A stretch of 14,005 nt of DNA from JBKEBX01 sp047974615. GTDB lineage: Bacteria > Bacillota > Clostridia > Lachnospirales > CAMZNU01. A program made the translations under genes and the position numbers. How positions within the stretch are numbered: the stretch's first letter is position 1; the number at the start of each line of letters is the position of its first letter. Positions 1-7,118 of this stretch are shown piece by piece. The notes beneath the pieces are model-generated. The model had not been told where the DNA came from, did no database searches, and was given only the letters and a program-made list of their open reading frames with translations. Where the stretch lies: contig JBKECM010000138.1 of NCBI GenBank assembly GCA_047974615.1, forward strand, positions 1 through 14,005, read 5' to 3'.

Positions 1-115
1 ATTGTTGCGTACTTACTTTTTTATTTCTGCAATACTCACTAATTGACGTCTTAGGCTCTGTTTCGTAATATTCTGCTACTATTTTATCCCACTCTTTTAC
101 ACTTCTCTTTACCAT
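1..115 (-). CDS. tnpA: IS66-family accessory protein TnpA-like, N-terminal part (cut by window edge)
   Basis: The ATG lies at 115-113, 7 bases downstream of an AAGGAG ribosome binding site, and the frame stays open to base 1 for about 38 codons. The protein begins MVKRSVKEWDKIVAEYYE and continues with S-x-x-E-Y-C-R-N-K-K. This matches the pattern of IS66 TnpA proteins: a W-x-x-I/L-x-E-Y opening helix followed by S-x-x-x-F/Y-C-x-x-x-x-V/I, the start of a helix-turn-helix domain. TnpA-type proteins are small (roughly 100-140 residues) and are needed for transposition together with TnpB and TnpC. Only the first third is present, so it cannot be told whether the gene is intact. Confidence 0.7.
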   Translation of the reverse strand, partial: MVKRSVKEWDKIVAEYYETEPKTSISEYCRNKKVSTQQ

Positions 116-122
116 CTATTAT

Positions 123-151
123 CTCCTTGGTTTTTCTTTATTTTACCAAGG
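123..151 (-). promoter_or_regulatory. hairpin overlapping the tnpA ribosome binding site
   Basis: In the minus-strand transcript ACCAAGG (151-145 in plus coordinates: complement of 145-151) pairs with CCTTGGT; the two 7-base arms occupy plus positions 125-131 and 145-151, with a 13-base loop. The arm closer to the start codon includes AAGG of the AAGGAG Shine-Dalgarno (SD) sequence, which sits 7 bases before the tnpA ATG. When folded, this would hide part of the ribosome binding site. Such structures are a known way for insertion sequences to limit transposase translation, but the role here is inferred from position only. Confidence 0.5.
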
Positions 152-211
152 TTTATTTTTATTTTCTAGGTACTAGATTTTTGACGCTTACGTTATTTAT
201 AAAATGTGTTG

Positions 212-261
212 TAAAATAAAAAACCCAAATAATTAGATTTTTAATCTAAAGTATTTGGGTT
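212..261 (-). terminator. intrinsic terminator of the YitT-family gene
   Basis: A long hairpin has an outer 9-bp stem (AACCCAAAT at 222-230 with ATTTGGGTT at 253-261) and an inner 7-bp stem (TTAGATT at 233-239 with AATCTAA at 243-249) closed by a 3-base loop. On the minus strand it is followed by a T-rich run (TTTTTTATTTTAC, plus 211-223). It lies 35 bases past the stop of the minus-strand YitT-family gene, as expected for its terminator. The plus-strand side is also A/T-rich, so it may work in both directions and insulate the gene from the neighbouring IS. Confidence 0.85.
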
Positions 262-295
262 CATTTTATTTTGCTAAGTTGTAAATATTATGGTT

Positions 296-1129
296 TTAAT
301 CTAAACTGAAACCTTTTCCCATTATTGATGAAGTTTTATTTGCATAAACAAAGGCATCATCATCAATTTCATCGATTTTATCTCTTAAAGTTACAAGTTC
401 TACTTGTGTTAATACTGTTTGTATTAACATTTTTTTTGTTGTACTATCTGCATCAAAGCTACTAACAAGTGTTACATTTCGCTCAAGATTTTTTTGTATA
501 TATTCTGCTATATCTAGGAAATCTTTTGACATTACAGTTACATTATAATATTTTTTACTGCCAATTATGATTAAATCTGTTACATAACTCTGTATGTATG
601 TACTTATAAAAGAATAAGCTATAATTGTTAAGTCACCATATACTATAGATGTACATATTATTGTAGAATTTAATATTAAGAAAAAATCTCCTACAGTTAT
701 TCCTGTTTTTTTCTTAAGGTAAAGTGCAACAATAGCTTCTGGCCCATTTGATACTCTTTGTTTCATAATAATACCACCAGCAAAACCCATTATTACACCA
801 CCAGCAATAGCCGCTATTATCATATCCGTTTCAAAAACTGGCACATATTTTTCTACAATACCTATATAAAAAGTAAATATGAAGAAACTAAAGCATGCAT
901 ACATAATTTGTTTTTTATCATAAAAGAAAAATGCCCATATAAAAACGGGTATAGCAAGACATACAAGTATTAATTGTACATTTATTCCAGTAACTTGATT
1001 AATTACTGTTGATAAACCTCCAAATCCATTAGCAATTAAGCCGTTTGCTGACAAGATACTTGTAAATGCTATAGAAGCTATAAGTTGCCCAAAGGCAATC
1101 CAAAATAATTTTTTAAATACTTCTTTCAT
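296..1129 (-). CDS. YitT-family membrane protein (DUF161 plus DUF2179)
   Basis: A 277-residue integral membrane protein. Five hydrophobic segments fill residues 5-185 or so, and a soluble C-terminal domain of about 80 residues follows (roughly 195-277), containing N-V-T-V-M, a V-T-L-V-S-S-F-D segment and an acidic D-E-I-D-D-D-A-F stretch. This is the standard YitT layout: DUF161 membrane repeats, with a glycine-rich G-F-G-G-L-S loop early and R-V-S-N-G-P-E-A-I mid-protein where relatives usually have G-T-D, then the DUF2179 domain. The family has no firmly established transport substrate. The start at 1129 is chosen because TTGGAGGAATT lies directly upstream; an in-frame ATG at 1168 would add 13 residues but has no ribosome binding site. 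The gene stands alone, with its own terminator, and is divergent from the permease gene. Confidence 0.9.
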   Translation of the reverse strand: MKEVFKKLFWIAFGQLIASIAFTSILSANGLIANGFGGLSTVINQVTGINVQLILVCLAIPVFIWAFFFYDKKQIMYACFSFFIFTFYIGIVEKYVPVFETDMIIAAIAGGVIMGFAGGIIMKQRVSNGPEAIVALYLKKKTGITVGDFFLILNSTIICTSIVYGDLTIIAYSFISTYIQSYVTDLIIIGSKKYYNVTVMSKDFLDIAEYIQKNLERNVTLVSSFDADSTTKKMLIQTVLTQVELVTLRDKIDEIDDDAFVYANKTSSIMGKGFSLD

Positions 1130-1179
1130 AATTCCTCCAAAATTTATAAAAATTGTTATTTTATACATAGGTACAATAC

Positions 1180-1208
1180 ATTATAACATATGTTTTAAAT
1201 TTAAGGTA
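1180..1208 (-). promoter_or_regulatory. possible promoter of the YitT-family gene with overlapping palindrome
   Basis: On the minus strand a perfect TATAAT (plus 1180-1185) lies about 50 bases before the start codon. The hexamer 17 bases further upstream, TACCTT (1203-1208), is a poor -35 match. The perfect 10-bp palindrome AACATATGTT (1185-1194) abuts the -10 box and could be an operator. Only the -10 match is convincing. Confidence 0.4.
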
Positions 1209-1291
1209 ATAAAAAATATTTGATTATTTTAACAGTTTATTAAGAAAAATTTATAAACTAATAAGATAATTAATGCTATCCTTGGTATTAT

Positions 1292-1304
1292 TAACTAAAA
1301 GTTA
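1292..1304. promoter_or_regulatory. candidate LysR-type operator (T-N11-A inverted repeat)
   Basis: TAACTAAAAGTTA is a perfect 5-bp inverted repeat with a 3-base centre and fits the T-N11-A rule for LysR-type regulators. It lies upstream of the permease gene, and a LysR-type regulator is encoded just beyond that gene, so it is a reasonable binding site. In DNA this A/T-rich such repeats also arise by chance. Confidence 0.35.
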
Positions 1305-1414
1305 TTATTTAATAATAAGAATATGGTTTTTATATATATTTCTATAGTAAAATTATAATTTTGTGTATAATATAATAAATATTAAAATATTTAATAATTG
1401 ATTTGAAAAATATA

Positions 1415-1443
1415 TTGCATTATATAATAATAAGATATATAAT
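1415..1443 (+). promoter_or_regulatory. possible promoter of the TauE/SafE-type permease gene
   Basis: TTGCAT (1415-1420) and TATAAT (1438-1443) are separated by 17 bases. Transcription would begin near 1450, about 25 bases before the ATG. The -35 matches consensus at only three positions. A second TATAAT at 1366-1371 is an alternative, with a leader of roughly 100 bases. Confidence 0.35.
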
Positions 1444-1449
1444 AATAAG
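1421..1449 (+). repeat. 14-bp direct repeat (TATATAATAATAAG, two copies)
   Basis: Two exact copies, at 1421-1434 and 1436-1449, lie one base apart; a shorter partial copy (TAATAATAAAT) follows up to the ribosome binding site. Each copy contains TATAAT, so the repeat duplicates a possible -10 box. It may be a slippage product in AT-rich DNA. Confidence 0.7.
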
Positions 1450-1474
1450 TAATAATAAATTTGGAGGAAATATA

Positions 1475-2299
1475 ATGGAATTAGGTGTTGAACTCACTTT
1501 TGGTATTTTTGCAGTATTAGCTATTGCAGGTTTTTTAGCTGGTGTTGTAACAGGTCTTGCAGGTGCTTCTGCTGCAACGGTTGTTACTCCTTTACTTGTA
1601 TCTTTTACCCCTATTGCGGCTTTCACTGCTATTGCAATTAGTTTGATTACAGATGTATCTGCTTCGTTTTTTTCTTTTTTAACTTACAAGAAGAATGGTA
1701 ATGTAAACATTAAAGATGGTATTCCTTTAACAATAGCTGCTTGTATTGGCTCTGTTATTGGTACGGCTTTATCTACTTATATTGGCGATAGTCTTGGCGC
1801 ATTGGGTGGTTTTATGACTTTTATTTTAGGTCTTAACTTCCTAAGAAAAGGATTCACACTTCGTAAAAATATGAAGGCTGGTATTGTTCCTGAAGAAAAA
1901 CCTAAAAGTAAACTTTCAGAATATAACCCTGTTGTATTATCATCTGTTTTAGGTGTTATTTTAGGTTTAGTATGTGGTATTGTTGGTGCTGGTGGAGGAT
2001 TAATGATACTTTTTGTATTAACAACAGTACTTAATTATGATACTAAAATGGCTATAGGAACTTCTGTTCTTATTATGACTTTTACTGCTTTAACTGGCGG
2101 GATTGCTCACTTTTTCCATATGAGTGGTGTTAACTTTGTAGCTTTAGGGTTAGCTATGGTTATAACAAGTTTTTTTGCTATTATAGGTGCAAAAGTATCT
2201 GCTGCTTTTGCTAATAAAACATCAGAAGATATATTGTTAATCATTGTAGGAGCTACTTTTACAATTTTAACAATGTTGATGATTATATCTAAACTTTAA
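1475..2299 (+). CDS. TauE/SafE-family anion permease (putative sulfite/sulfonate exporter)
   Basis: A 274-residue membrane protein with about eight hydrophobic segments arranged as two related halves around a charged loop near residues 125-150 (R-K-G-F-T-L-R-K-N-M-K through E-E-K-P-K-S-K). The first half has G-F-L-A-G-V-V-T-G-L-A-G-A-S; the second repeats the motif as G-L-V-C-G-I-V-G-A-G-G-G and has A-I-G-T-S-V-L-I-M-T-F-T-A, both typical of TauE/SafE (DUF81) proteins. Members export or import sulfite, sulfonates or related organic anions; the substrate here is unknown. The start at 1475 follows a strong TTGGAGGAAATATA site. An upstream in-frame codon at 1403 would add 24 low-complexity residues encoded by the AT repeat and is rejected. 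The LysR-type gene 112 bases downstream is a likely regulator. Confidence 0.9.
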   Translation: MELGVELTFGIFAVLAIAGFLAGVVTGLAGASAATVVTPLLVSFTPIAAFTAIAISLITDVSASFFSFLTYKKNGNVNIKDGIPLTIAACIGSVIGTALSTYIGDSLGALGGFMTFILGLNFLRKGFTLRKNMKAGIVPEEKPKSKLSEYNPVVLSSVLGVILGLVCGIVGAGGGLMILFVLTTVLNYDTKMAIGTSVLIMTFTALTGGIAHFFHMSGVNFVALGLAMVITSFFAIIGAKVSAAFANKTSEDILLIIVGATFTILTMLMIISKL

Positions 2300-2326
2300 T
2301 AAATAAATAATATATTTTTTTCATAG

Positions 2327-2356
2327 TTGAATTTATTTTATTGTAATAATTATAAA
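2327..2356 (+). promoter_or_regulatory. putative promoter of the LysR-type regulator gene
   Basis: TTGAAT (2327-2332) and TATAAA (2351-2356) are spaced 18 bases apart in the gap between the permease and regulator genes, giving a leader of about 50 bases. An imperfect palindrome, CTTAATTAAACTAAG (2362-2376), lies near the expected transcription start and fits the T-N11-A pattern, so self-regulation is possible. No terminator is visible after the permease, so read-through into the regulator gene is also likely. Confidence 0.5.
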
Positions 2357-2411
2357 GGAAACTTAATTAAACTAAGTAGTGGTATTTTTTGTTAAATTTT
2401 AGGAGGGTATT

Positions 2412-3308
2412 ATGGATTTTAAACAATTACAATCGTATGTTGCTTGTGTAAAATATAAAAGTCTTACTATTGCAGCCGAAAAGCTAGGTATATCACAACC
2501 TACAATCAGTATTCATCTTAAAGCCTTAGAAGATAGTCTTAGTACTAGATTAATTAATCGTTCTTCTAAATCTTTTGAAATTACTACAAAAGGTCAGGAA
2601 TTTTATGACTGTGCACAAAACATTTTAAAGTTACGTGACGATTTAATTACTTGTTGGTCTGGTGAAGAAGCTAATATGATTAGACTTGGTGTATCTACTA
2701 TTCATTCATCTTATATTTTACCTGAAATTATACCAGAATTTAATAAATTGCATAATAGTACTTTCTTTAATGTAGAACAAAAAGATAGTCAAATTATTAT
2801 TGATGGTGTGCAAAAAGGAAATTTTGAAATAGGTTTAGTTGGTATGGCTAAAGAAAGTGATTTTTTGACATTTGATGCTTTTTATCAAGATAGAATTGTT
2901 GTTGTTACACCATATAATGAAAAGTTTTTAAAGATGCAAGAAAATAAAGAAAACGATTTACTAGAACTTTTAAAAGAGCCTATTATTTTACGTGAAAAAG
3001 GTAGTGGTACTAAAAGAAGTATTGATATGATTTTAGAAAAAATGGGTGTTGAGGAATCAAAGCTTAACGTTGTTGCAAATATAAATAATCTTGAGTCAAT
3101 AAAAAATCTTGTTGCAGGTGGTCTTGGTATTTCTATTATATCTGAAAAAGCAATTAAAGATTATGTTGATGATAAAAAAGTAATTATGTTTGAAATAGAT
3201 AATGAATTTGCAAAACGTAATTTATATATTGTTTATCAAAAGAATTTTATTTTAAAAAAATGTGTAACAGAATTTATTGAATTTCTTATTAAGTTTTATA
3301 ACAAATAA
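2412..3308 (+). CDS. LysR-type transcriptional regulator
   Basis: A 298-residue protein of standard LysR length. Residues 1-62 form the winged helix-turn-helix, including S-L-T-I-A-A-E-K-L-G-I-S-Q-P-T-I-S-I-H-L-K-A-L-E, L-I-N-R-S and the T-T-K-G-Q-E-F segment. Residues 88-298 form the two-lobed effector domain, with I-R-L-G-V-S-T-I at its start, I-I-L-R-E-K-G-S-G-T-K-R in the ligand-binding loop, and V-A-G-G-L-G-I-S-I-I-S-E near the end. The R-E-x-G-S-G-T-R/K loop is common in CysB/CbbR-like members that sense small anions, which agrees with the permease next door, but the effector is unknown. AGGAGGG lies 5 bases before the ATG. The most likely targets are the permease promoter and its own. 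Confidence 0.93.
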   Translation: MDFKQLQSYVACVKYKSLTIAAEKLGISQPTISIHLKALEDSLSTRLINRSSKSFEITTKGQEFYDCAQNILKLRDDLITCWSGEEANMIRLGVSTIHSSYILPEIIPEFNKLHNSTFFNVEQKDSQIIIDGVQKGNFEIGLVGMAKESDFLTFDAFYQDRIVVVTPYNEKFLKMQENKENDLLELLKEPIILREKGSGTKRSIDMILEKMGVEESKLNVVANINNLESIKNLVAGGLGISIISEKAIKDYVDDKKVIMFEIDNEFAKRNLYIVYQKNFILKKCVTEFIEFLIKFYNK

Positions 3309-3345
3309 ATAAATAATTTTCAAATATGAATTAATTTAGTTTATA

Positions 3346-3390
3346 GGGCTGTAAAGAAACTCACTAGTGATGTTTCTTTCAGCCCCTTTT
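3346..3390 (+). terminator. strong hairpin, probable terminator after the LysR-type gene
   Basis: GGGCTG (3346-3351) pairs with CAGCCC (3380-3385), and AAAGAAAC (3353-3360) pairs with GTTTCTTT (3372-3379). The centre, TCACTAGTGA, is itself palindromic. Four T residues follow (3387-3390), a short tail for a terminator. It lies 37 bases past the LysR-type stop. The left arm is also one terminal repeat of the larger palindromic unit at 3347-3515, so the hairpin may have arrived with that unit. Confidence 0.65.
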
Positions 3391-3515
3391 GAGGTTTAAA
3401 AAAATTGAGAATTTTACAGGAAGTACGCAAAATCAAGCTTTGCTGTGTATACAGAAATACACAAAAAGTTTAATTTTACGTAACTGACACAGAAAAATCC
3501 TATTTCTTTACAACC
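3347..3515. repeat. MITE-like palindromic unit with 13-bp terminal inverted repeats
   Basis: The left end GGCTGTAAAGAAA (3347-3359) and the right end TTTCTTTACAACC (3503-3515) are inverted copies matching at 12 of 13 positions. Inside lie the hairpin at 3346-3385 and a second long imperfect inverted repeat: 3424-3450 pairs with 3457-3482, with outer TACG-N-AAAAT arms and a perfect inner GTGTAT/ATACAC stem around a 6-base loop. There is no coding frame. Terminal repeats, small size and internal foldback symmetry suggest a non-autonomous mobile element, but no clear target duplication is seen at the flanks. A structured leader or small RNA is the main alternative. Confidence 0.5.
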
Positions 3516-3577
3516 TCATTTTAAAATTATATAAATATAATGATATAAAAATAAGTAAAAAGTATTTTGAGGTGAAT

Positions 3578-6500
3578 ATGAAAAAGGGTAATATTTGGGT
3601 AGGATTATCTTCATTATTTACATTTTTATTAGTATTCTCGATTATCGGTACTAATACTGCAATGTACTATGCTGGCACAATAAATGGTGCTTTAGGTATT
3701 AGTACAAGTAAAGTTATTGAAAGTGAAGATACTAAAAATGATGTTCAGTACTACAAAAGTAGTTATGGTGATTTGAATAGTGAAAATCTATTAAAACTAA
3801 TTGACGATACACATAGCCAGACTATACAAGAGATGATAGAAGGTGCTGTTTTACTTAAAAATGATAACGATACTTTACCTCTAAAAGAAGACGAAAATGC
3901 TATTTCTCTTTTTGGTCATGCTACAGTACAACCACTTTATAGAAATAATTCTGCAGGTTCTATTGCTTCAAATACTGAAGAAGGTATTGATTTATATGAA
4001 GCACTTAAAAATGATGGTTTAAGTATAAATGAAACATTATATAGTGCATACTTAAATAGCACAACAAATAGAAGTATGGTTGCAAATTTTATGACTGGTG
4101 AGGAAAGTGAGTATTCTTTTGGCGAAGAAAATATATCTTTTTATAGCGATAAAATTAAAGATTCTTGGGAAAATGACTTTAATGATGTTGCTATTATAAC
4201 TATTGCTAGACAAGGTGGCGAAGGCAATGAACTCTATATGGAAGATTATCAAGGAGTAAGCCAGCTTGCATTGCATCAAGAAGAAAAAGATTTACTTCAA
4301 ATGATAAAAGATTCAGGTAAGTTTAAAAAGACTATTCTTTTAATTAATAGTGGTAATCCTCTTGAAGTTGGTTGGTTAAATGAATATGATATAGACGCTT
4401 GTTTGTGGATAGGTTGTCCTGGTGAAAAAGGTTTCATTGGAGTTTCAAAACTTTTGATAGGTGAGGAAAACCCTTCTGGCCATTTAACAGATACCTATGC
4501 CGTTAATTCTCTGTCATCACCTGCAACAGTAAATAATAGCTATAATAATCAAGAATGGTCAAACTATATGTATGTAGAAGATAATTCAACTGATTTAAAA
4601 GGACAAGCTTCATATTATGCAACACAAGTTGAAGGCATTTATGTAGGATATAAATATTATGAAACAAGATATGAAGATACAGTTATTGATAGATTTAATG
4701 CAAGTTCTAATGTAGGTTCAAGTAATAATAATAACTGGAATTATAATATGGAAGTTTCATATCCTTTTGGTTATGGGTTATCATATACAACTTTTGAACA
4801 ATCTTTAGATAGTGTAGAAATAAATGAAGATGAAATAACAGTAAATGTTACTGTTAAAAATACTGGTAATGTAGCCGGAAAATCTGTTATTCAAGTTTAT
4901 GCACAAACACCTTATGGGGAATATGAGTTGGCAAACAAGGTAGAAAAATCTGCTATACAACTTTTAAACTTTGGAAAAACAGATATTATTTTACCTTCTG
5001 AAAGTCAAAGTATTTCAATAAAATGTGACCCATATTTACTTGCAAGCTATGATTATACAAAAAGTAAAGGATATATTATAAGTGAGGGTGACTATTTTAT
5101 ATCTATTGGTAATGAGGCACATGATGCTTTAAATAATATATTGGCTATAAAGGGATATGAAAATACTACAAATATAGCTGGAGAAGTTATTGTTGGTGAT
5201 AAAAACAAAGTATTTAGCTGGTATGAAAAATTTAACAATACAAAATTTAAAACAGAAGAAAATGGTGTTGTTGTTACGAACCAATTTGATGATTGTGATT
5301 TGAATTATTGGTTAGAAGATAGTGTAACTTATTTGTCAAGGAGTGATTGGGGAGGTACATATCCTAAAGAACCTATTAAAGCAAAAGTTACGGAAGAAAT
5401 GATGTATTTTTTAAACGGAAATACTTATGTTAAACCGGAAAACTCTTTAGGAGAAAAAGATTTTGTGCAAGGAGAGGTGCAAGGTATTCCACTTGTTACA
5501 ATGATGGGAGTTGATTATAATGATTCGCTTTGGGAAACTTTTATAAATCAACTTACTATAAATGAAATGGCTAATTTGGTTGCTGATAACTATGGCACTG
5601 ATGAAATAACTTCCATAAGTAAACCACAGGCAGTTACAGGTGATGGACCTGATGGTATAGGTGGAACAATAACTAGTTTTTCTAAAGAAAAATACGGTAT
5701 TGATGCTCCTACAAATTGTTATACCGCTCAAATAGTGCTTGGGTCGACTTTTAACAAGGAATTGATGGCAAATCGTGGTGAGTTAATGGGTGAGGAAGCA
5801 CTTTTTTTAGGAATCGTTGAAAACTGGGGACCGGGAGTAAATTTACATAGGACACCTTTTGGAGGTAGAAATTTTGAGTATTTTTCAGAAGATGCTAATA
5901 TGAGTTATTTATGTACGATACCGGTAGTGGAAGCGTTTCAAGAAAATGGTGTAAGTGCTGGAGCAAAGCACGTTGCAGGTAATGACCAAGAAAATAATAG
6001 AGAAGGTATTGCTTGCTTTTTTAACGAACAAGCTTTTCGTGAAGGAGCATTGCGTGGTGCTGAAGGTGCTGTAAAGGTTGCTAAGGGCAAATCTGTTATG
6101 AGTGCATATAATCGACTAGGTTTGACAAATTGTTCCTCAAGTTATGCTTTAAATACCCAAGTTATTAGAAATGAGTGGGGTTTTTTAGGTCATATTGAAA
6201 CAGATGCCATTGTAAGTGCAGTAGAAGGATATAAATCTAACTATACAACAAATTTAGTTTCTGGTACAGACTCTTTTTGTCTAGATTTTTCAGGGGAAAG
6301 TGCAAAAGCTATAAAGGCTGCTATATACTTAAATGATGACGGTACACTTCTCGAGCATTTACGCCGTGCTAGTAAAAATATTTTATATGTTGTAGCAAAT
6401 AGTAATATTATGAATGGTTATAATGCAAATACTAAGGTTGAATATATTACGCCTTGGTGGTATTTTGTTTGTTATGGGACTATAATATTATTTTCATTTA

Positions 6501-6583
6501 TAGATTTATTTTCAATTATAATGATTTACCTTACAAAAAGAAAGTCAAAAAATAGTTTATATGAGGAGATAAAAAATGAGTGA
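3578..6583 (+). CDS. membrane-anchored, domain-permuted glycoside hydrolase family 3 (beta-glucosidase-like)
   Basis: A 1001-residue GH3 enzyme with domains in permuted order. A membrane segment spans about residues 5-30. The GH3 C-terminal (alpha/beta sandwich) domain then comes first, at about 75-310, opening with G-A-V-L-L-K-N-D-N-D-T-L-P-L and carrying Q-G-G-E-G-N-E; E215 is the likely acid/base. A fibronectin-III-like domain follows at about 395-500 (S-Y-P-F-G-Y-G-L-S-Y-T-T-F-E precedes it). The GH3 N-terminal barrel domain lies last, at about 640-930, with D-G-P-D-G (D689), G-P-G-V-N-L-H-R-T-P-F-G-G-R-N-F-E-Y, K797-H798 and I-E-T-D-A, where D876 is the likely nucleophile. A second membrane segment (about 957-982) ends in K-R-K-S-K. 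The catalytic part should face outward. The ATG at 3578 is preferred over the GTG at 3572 because GAGGTG overlaps the latter. Beta-glucosidase is most likely; beta-xylosidase is possible. Confidence 0.93.
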   Translation: MKKGNIWVGLSSLFTFLLVFSIIGTNTAMYYAGTINGALGISTSKVIESEDTKNDVQYYKSSYGDLNSENLLKLIDDTHSQTIQEMIEGAVLLKNDNDTLPLKEDENAISLFGHATVQPLYRNNSAGSIASNTEEGIDLYEALKNDGLSINETLYSAYLNSTTNRSMVANFMTGEESEYSFGEENISFYSDKIKDSWENDFNDVAIITIARQGGEGNELYMEDYQGVSQLALHQEEKDLLQMIKDSGKFKKTILLINSGNPLEVGWLNEYDIDACLWIGCPGEKGFIGVSKLLIGEENPSGHLTDTYAVNSLSSPATVNNSYNNQEWSNYMYVEDNSTDLKGQASYYATQVEGIYVGYKYYETRYEDTVIDRFNASSNVGSSNNNNWNYNMEVSYPFGYGLSYTTFEQSLDSVEINEDEITVNVTVKNTGNVAGKSVIQVYAQTPYGEYELANKVEKSAIQLLNFGKTDIILPSESQSISIKCDPYLLASYDYTKSKGYIISEGDYFISIGNEAHDALNNILAIKGYENTTNIAGEVIVGDKNKVFSWYEKFNNTKFKTEENGVVVTNQFDDCDLNYWLEDSVTYLSRSDWGGTYPKEPIKAKVTEEMMYFLNGNTYVKPENSLGEKDFVQGEVQGIPLVTMMGVDYNDSLWETFINQLTINEMANLVADNYGTDEITSISKPQAVTGDGPDGIGGTITSFSKEKYGIDAPTNCYTAQIVLGSTFNKELMANRGELMGEEALFLGIVENWGPGVNLHRTPFGGRNFEYFSEDANMSYLCTIPVVEAFQENGVSAGAKHVAGNDQENNREGIACFFNEQAFREGALRGAEGAVKVAKGKSVMSAYNRLGLTNCSSSYALNTQVIRNEWGFLGHIETDAIVSAVEGYKSNYTTNLVSGTDSFCLDFSGESAKAIKAAIYLNDDGTLLEHLRRASKNILYVVANSNIMNGYNANTKVEYITPWWYFVCYGTIILFSFIDLFSIIMIYLTKRKSKNSLYEEIKNE

Positions 6584-6977
6584 TTTTTTTTCAAATAAAA
6601 GTTTTAGTTTTTATTTTCTATTTATAATAATTATAATATCTTTAGGTACTTTAGTAACCTATAGTTTTTGGAGTTATACAAATGATATAACTAATTATGT
6701 TGTTTTAATTACTTTAATATGTGGTGTAATAATTGACATTAATCTACTATTTAGACACAATGAAATATTATTTGTTATTGCAACGGCACTATATAGCATT
6801 GCTACAATTACTCTTTTATCAAGTTCTGTAGGCTCATTTGTTGATGCTTATCAGGGAATTGTTATGTTTGGCGATGCAAGTTTAGTTGGAATGACTATTA
6901 TACTTTGTAGTTGTATGTTTATGTGCAGTATTTTTTCAATAATTTTAAGTTTTACAAATTTTAGAAAAACAACATAA
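6576..6977 (+). CDS. small four-helix membrane protein, translationally coupled to the GH3 gene
   Basis: A 133-residue protein made almost wholly of hydrophobic segments: about residues 11-33, 38-58, 63-88 and 97-127, with a short basic tail (F-R-K-T-T). I do not recognise a family. The ATG overlaps the last 8 bases of the GH3 gene, and GAGGAG lies 7 bases before it, so the two are very probably co-translated. No signal cleavage site, cysteine pair or catalytic motif stands out. Given the coupling and the two anchors of the GH3 protein, it may help insert or hold the enzyme in the membrane, but this is inference. The transcript ends at the strong hairpin about 40 bases later. Confidence 0.8.
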   Translation: MSDFFSNKSFSFYFLFIIIIISLGTLVTYSFWSYTNDITNYVVLITLICGVIIDINLLFRHNEILFVIATALYSIATITLLSSSVGSFVDAYQGIVMFGDASLVGMTIILCSCMFMCSIFSIILSFTNFRKTT

Positions 6978-7014
6978 TGAAATTTAATATGATTTATATA
7001 CTAAACAAAAAAAT

Positions 7015-7053
7015 AAGTCAAGATTGCTTTTTTATGCAGTCTTGACTTTTTTT
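7015..7053 (+). terminator. intrinsic terminator of the GH3 operon
   Basis: AAGTCAAGATTGC (7015-7027) pairs with GCAGTCTTGACTT (7036-7048), a 13-bp stem with a single G-T pair and an 8-base loop, and runs straight into a T tract (7047-7053). It is 37 bases past the stop of the small membrane protein gene. Confidence 0.93.
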
Positions 7054-7118
7054 AAAAGTGTTTTAGATTTTGCAATGATGCTATTTTACAAAATGTCAAC
7101 GTTGCAAATTTTTTTTAA

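Larger units (their letters stand above)
1..191 (-). mobile_element. IS66-family insertion sequence, one end (partial)
   Basis: Read on the minus strand, the sequence starting at base 191 opens with GTAAGCGTCAAAAA, the usual start of IS66-family terminal repeats. About 75 bases inside it lies the start of a short gene that resembles the IS66 accessory protein TnpA. The element runs off the left edge, so the other accessory gene (TnpB), the DDE transposase (TnpC) and the opposite end cannot be seen. IS66 elements normally make 8-bp target duplications; the outside flank here would be GTTATTTA (192-199), and its partner copy would lie beyond the window. The family call rests on the terminus plus the protein start, both recognised by eye. 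Confidence 0.75.
1130..1474. other. AT-rich divergent intergenic region
   Basis: A 345-base spacer between the divergent YitT-family and TauE/SafE-type genes. No reading frame with a credible ribosome binding site is visible. Besides the minus-strand -10 box it holds TAACT-AAA-AGTTA (1292-1304), a symmetrical T-N11-A site of the kind LysR regulators bind; a TATAAT at 1366-1371 without a good -35; and a 14-bp direct repeat just before the permease gene. The base composition is extreme, so isolated TATAAT matches carry little weight. Confidence 0.6.

Noticed and set aside
5..14. The 10-mer AAGTACGCAA shared, in inverted orientation, by the IS66-type gene (5-14) and the palindromic unit (3421-3430)
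   Set aside because: The match does not extend on either side and lies inside a coding sequence in one copy, so it is taken as chance.
1130..1168. A 13-residue N-terminal extension of the YitT-family protein starting at 1168
   Set aside because: TTGGAGGAATT lies inside the extension, directly before the ATG at 1129.
1403..1474. An N-terminal extension of the TauE/SafE permease starting at 1403
   Set aside because: It is encoded by the AT repeat, is low-complexity (I/Y/N/K) and has no ribosome binding site, whereas the ATG at 1475 has a strong one.
5447..5731. A minus-strand reading frame inside the GH3 gene
   Set aside because: It is an antisense shadow of conserved GH3 sequence without a start signal.
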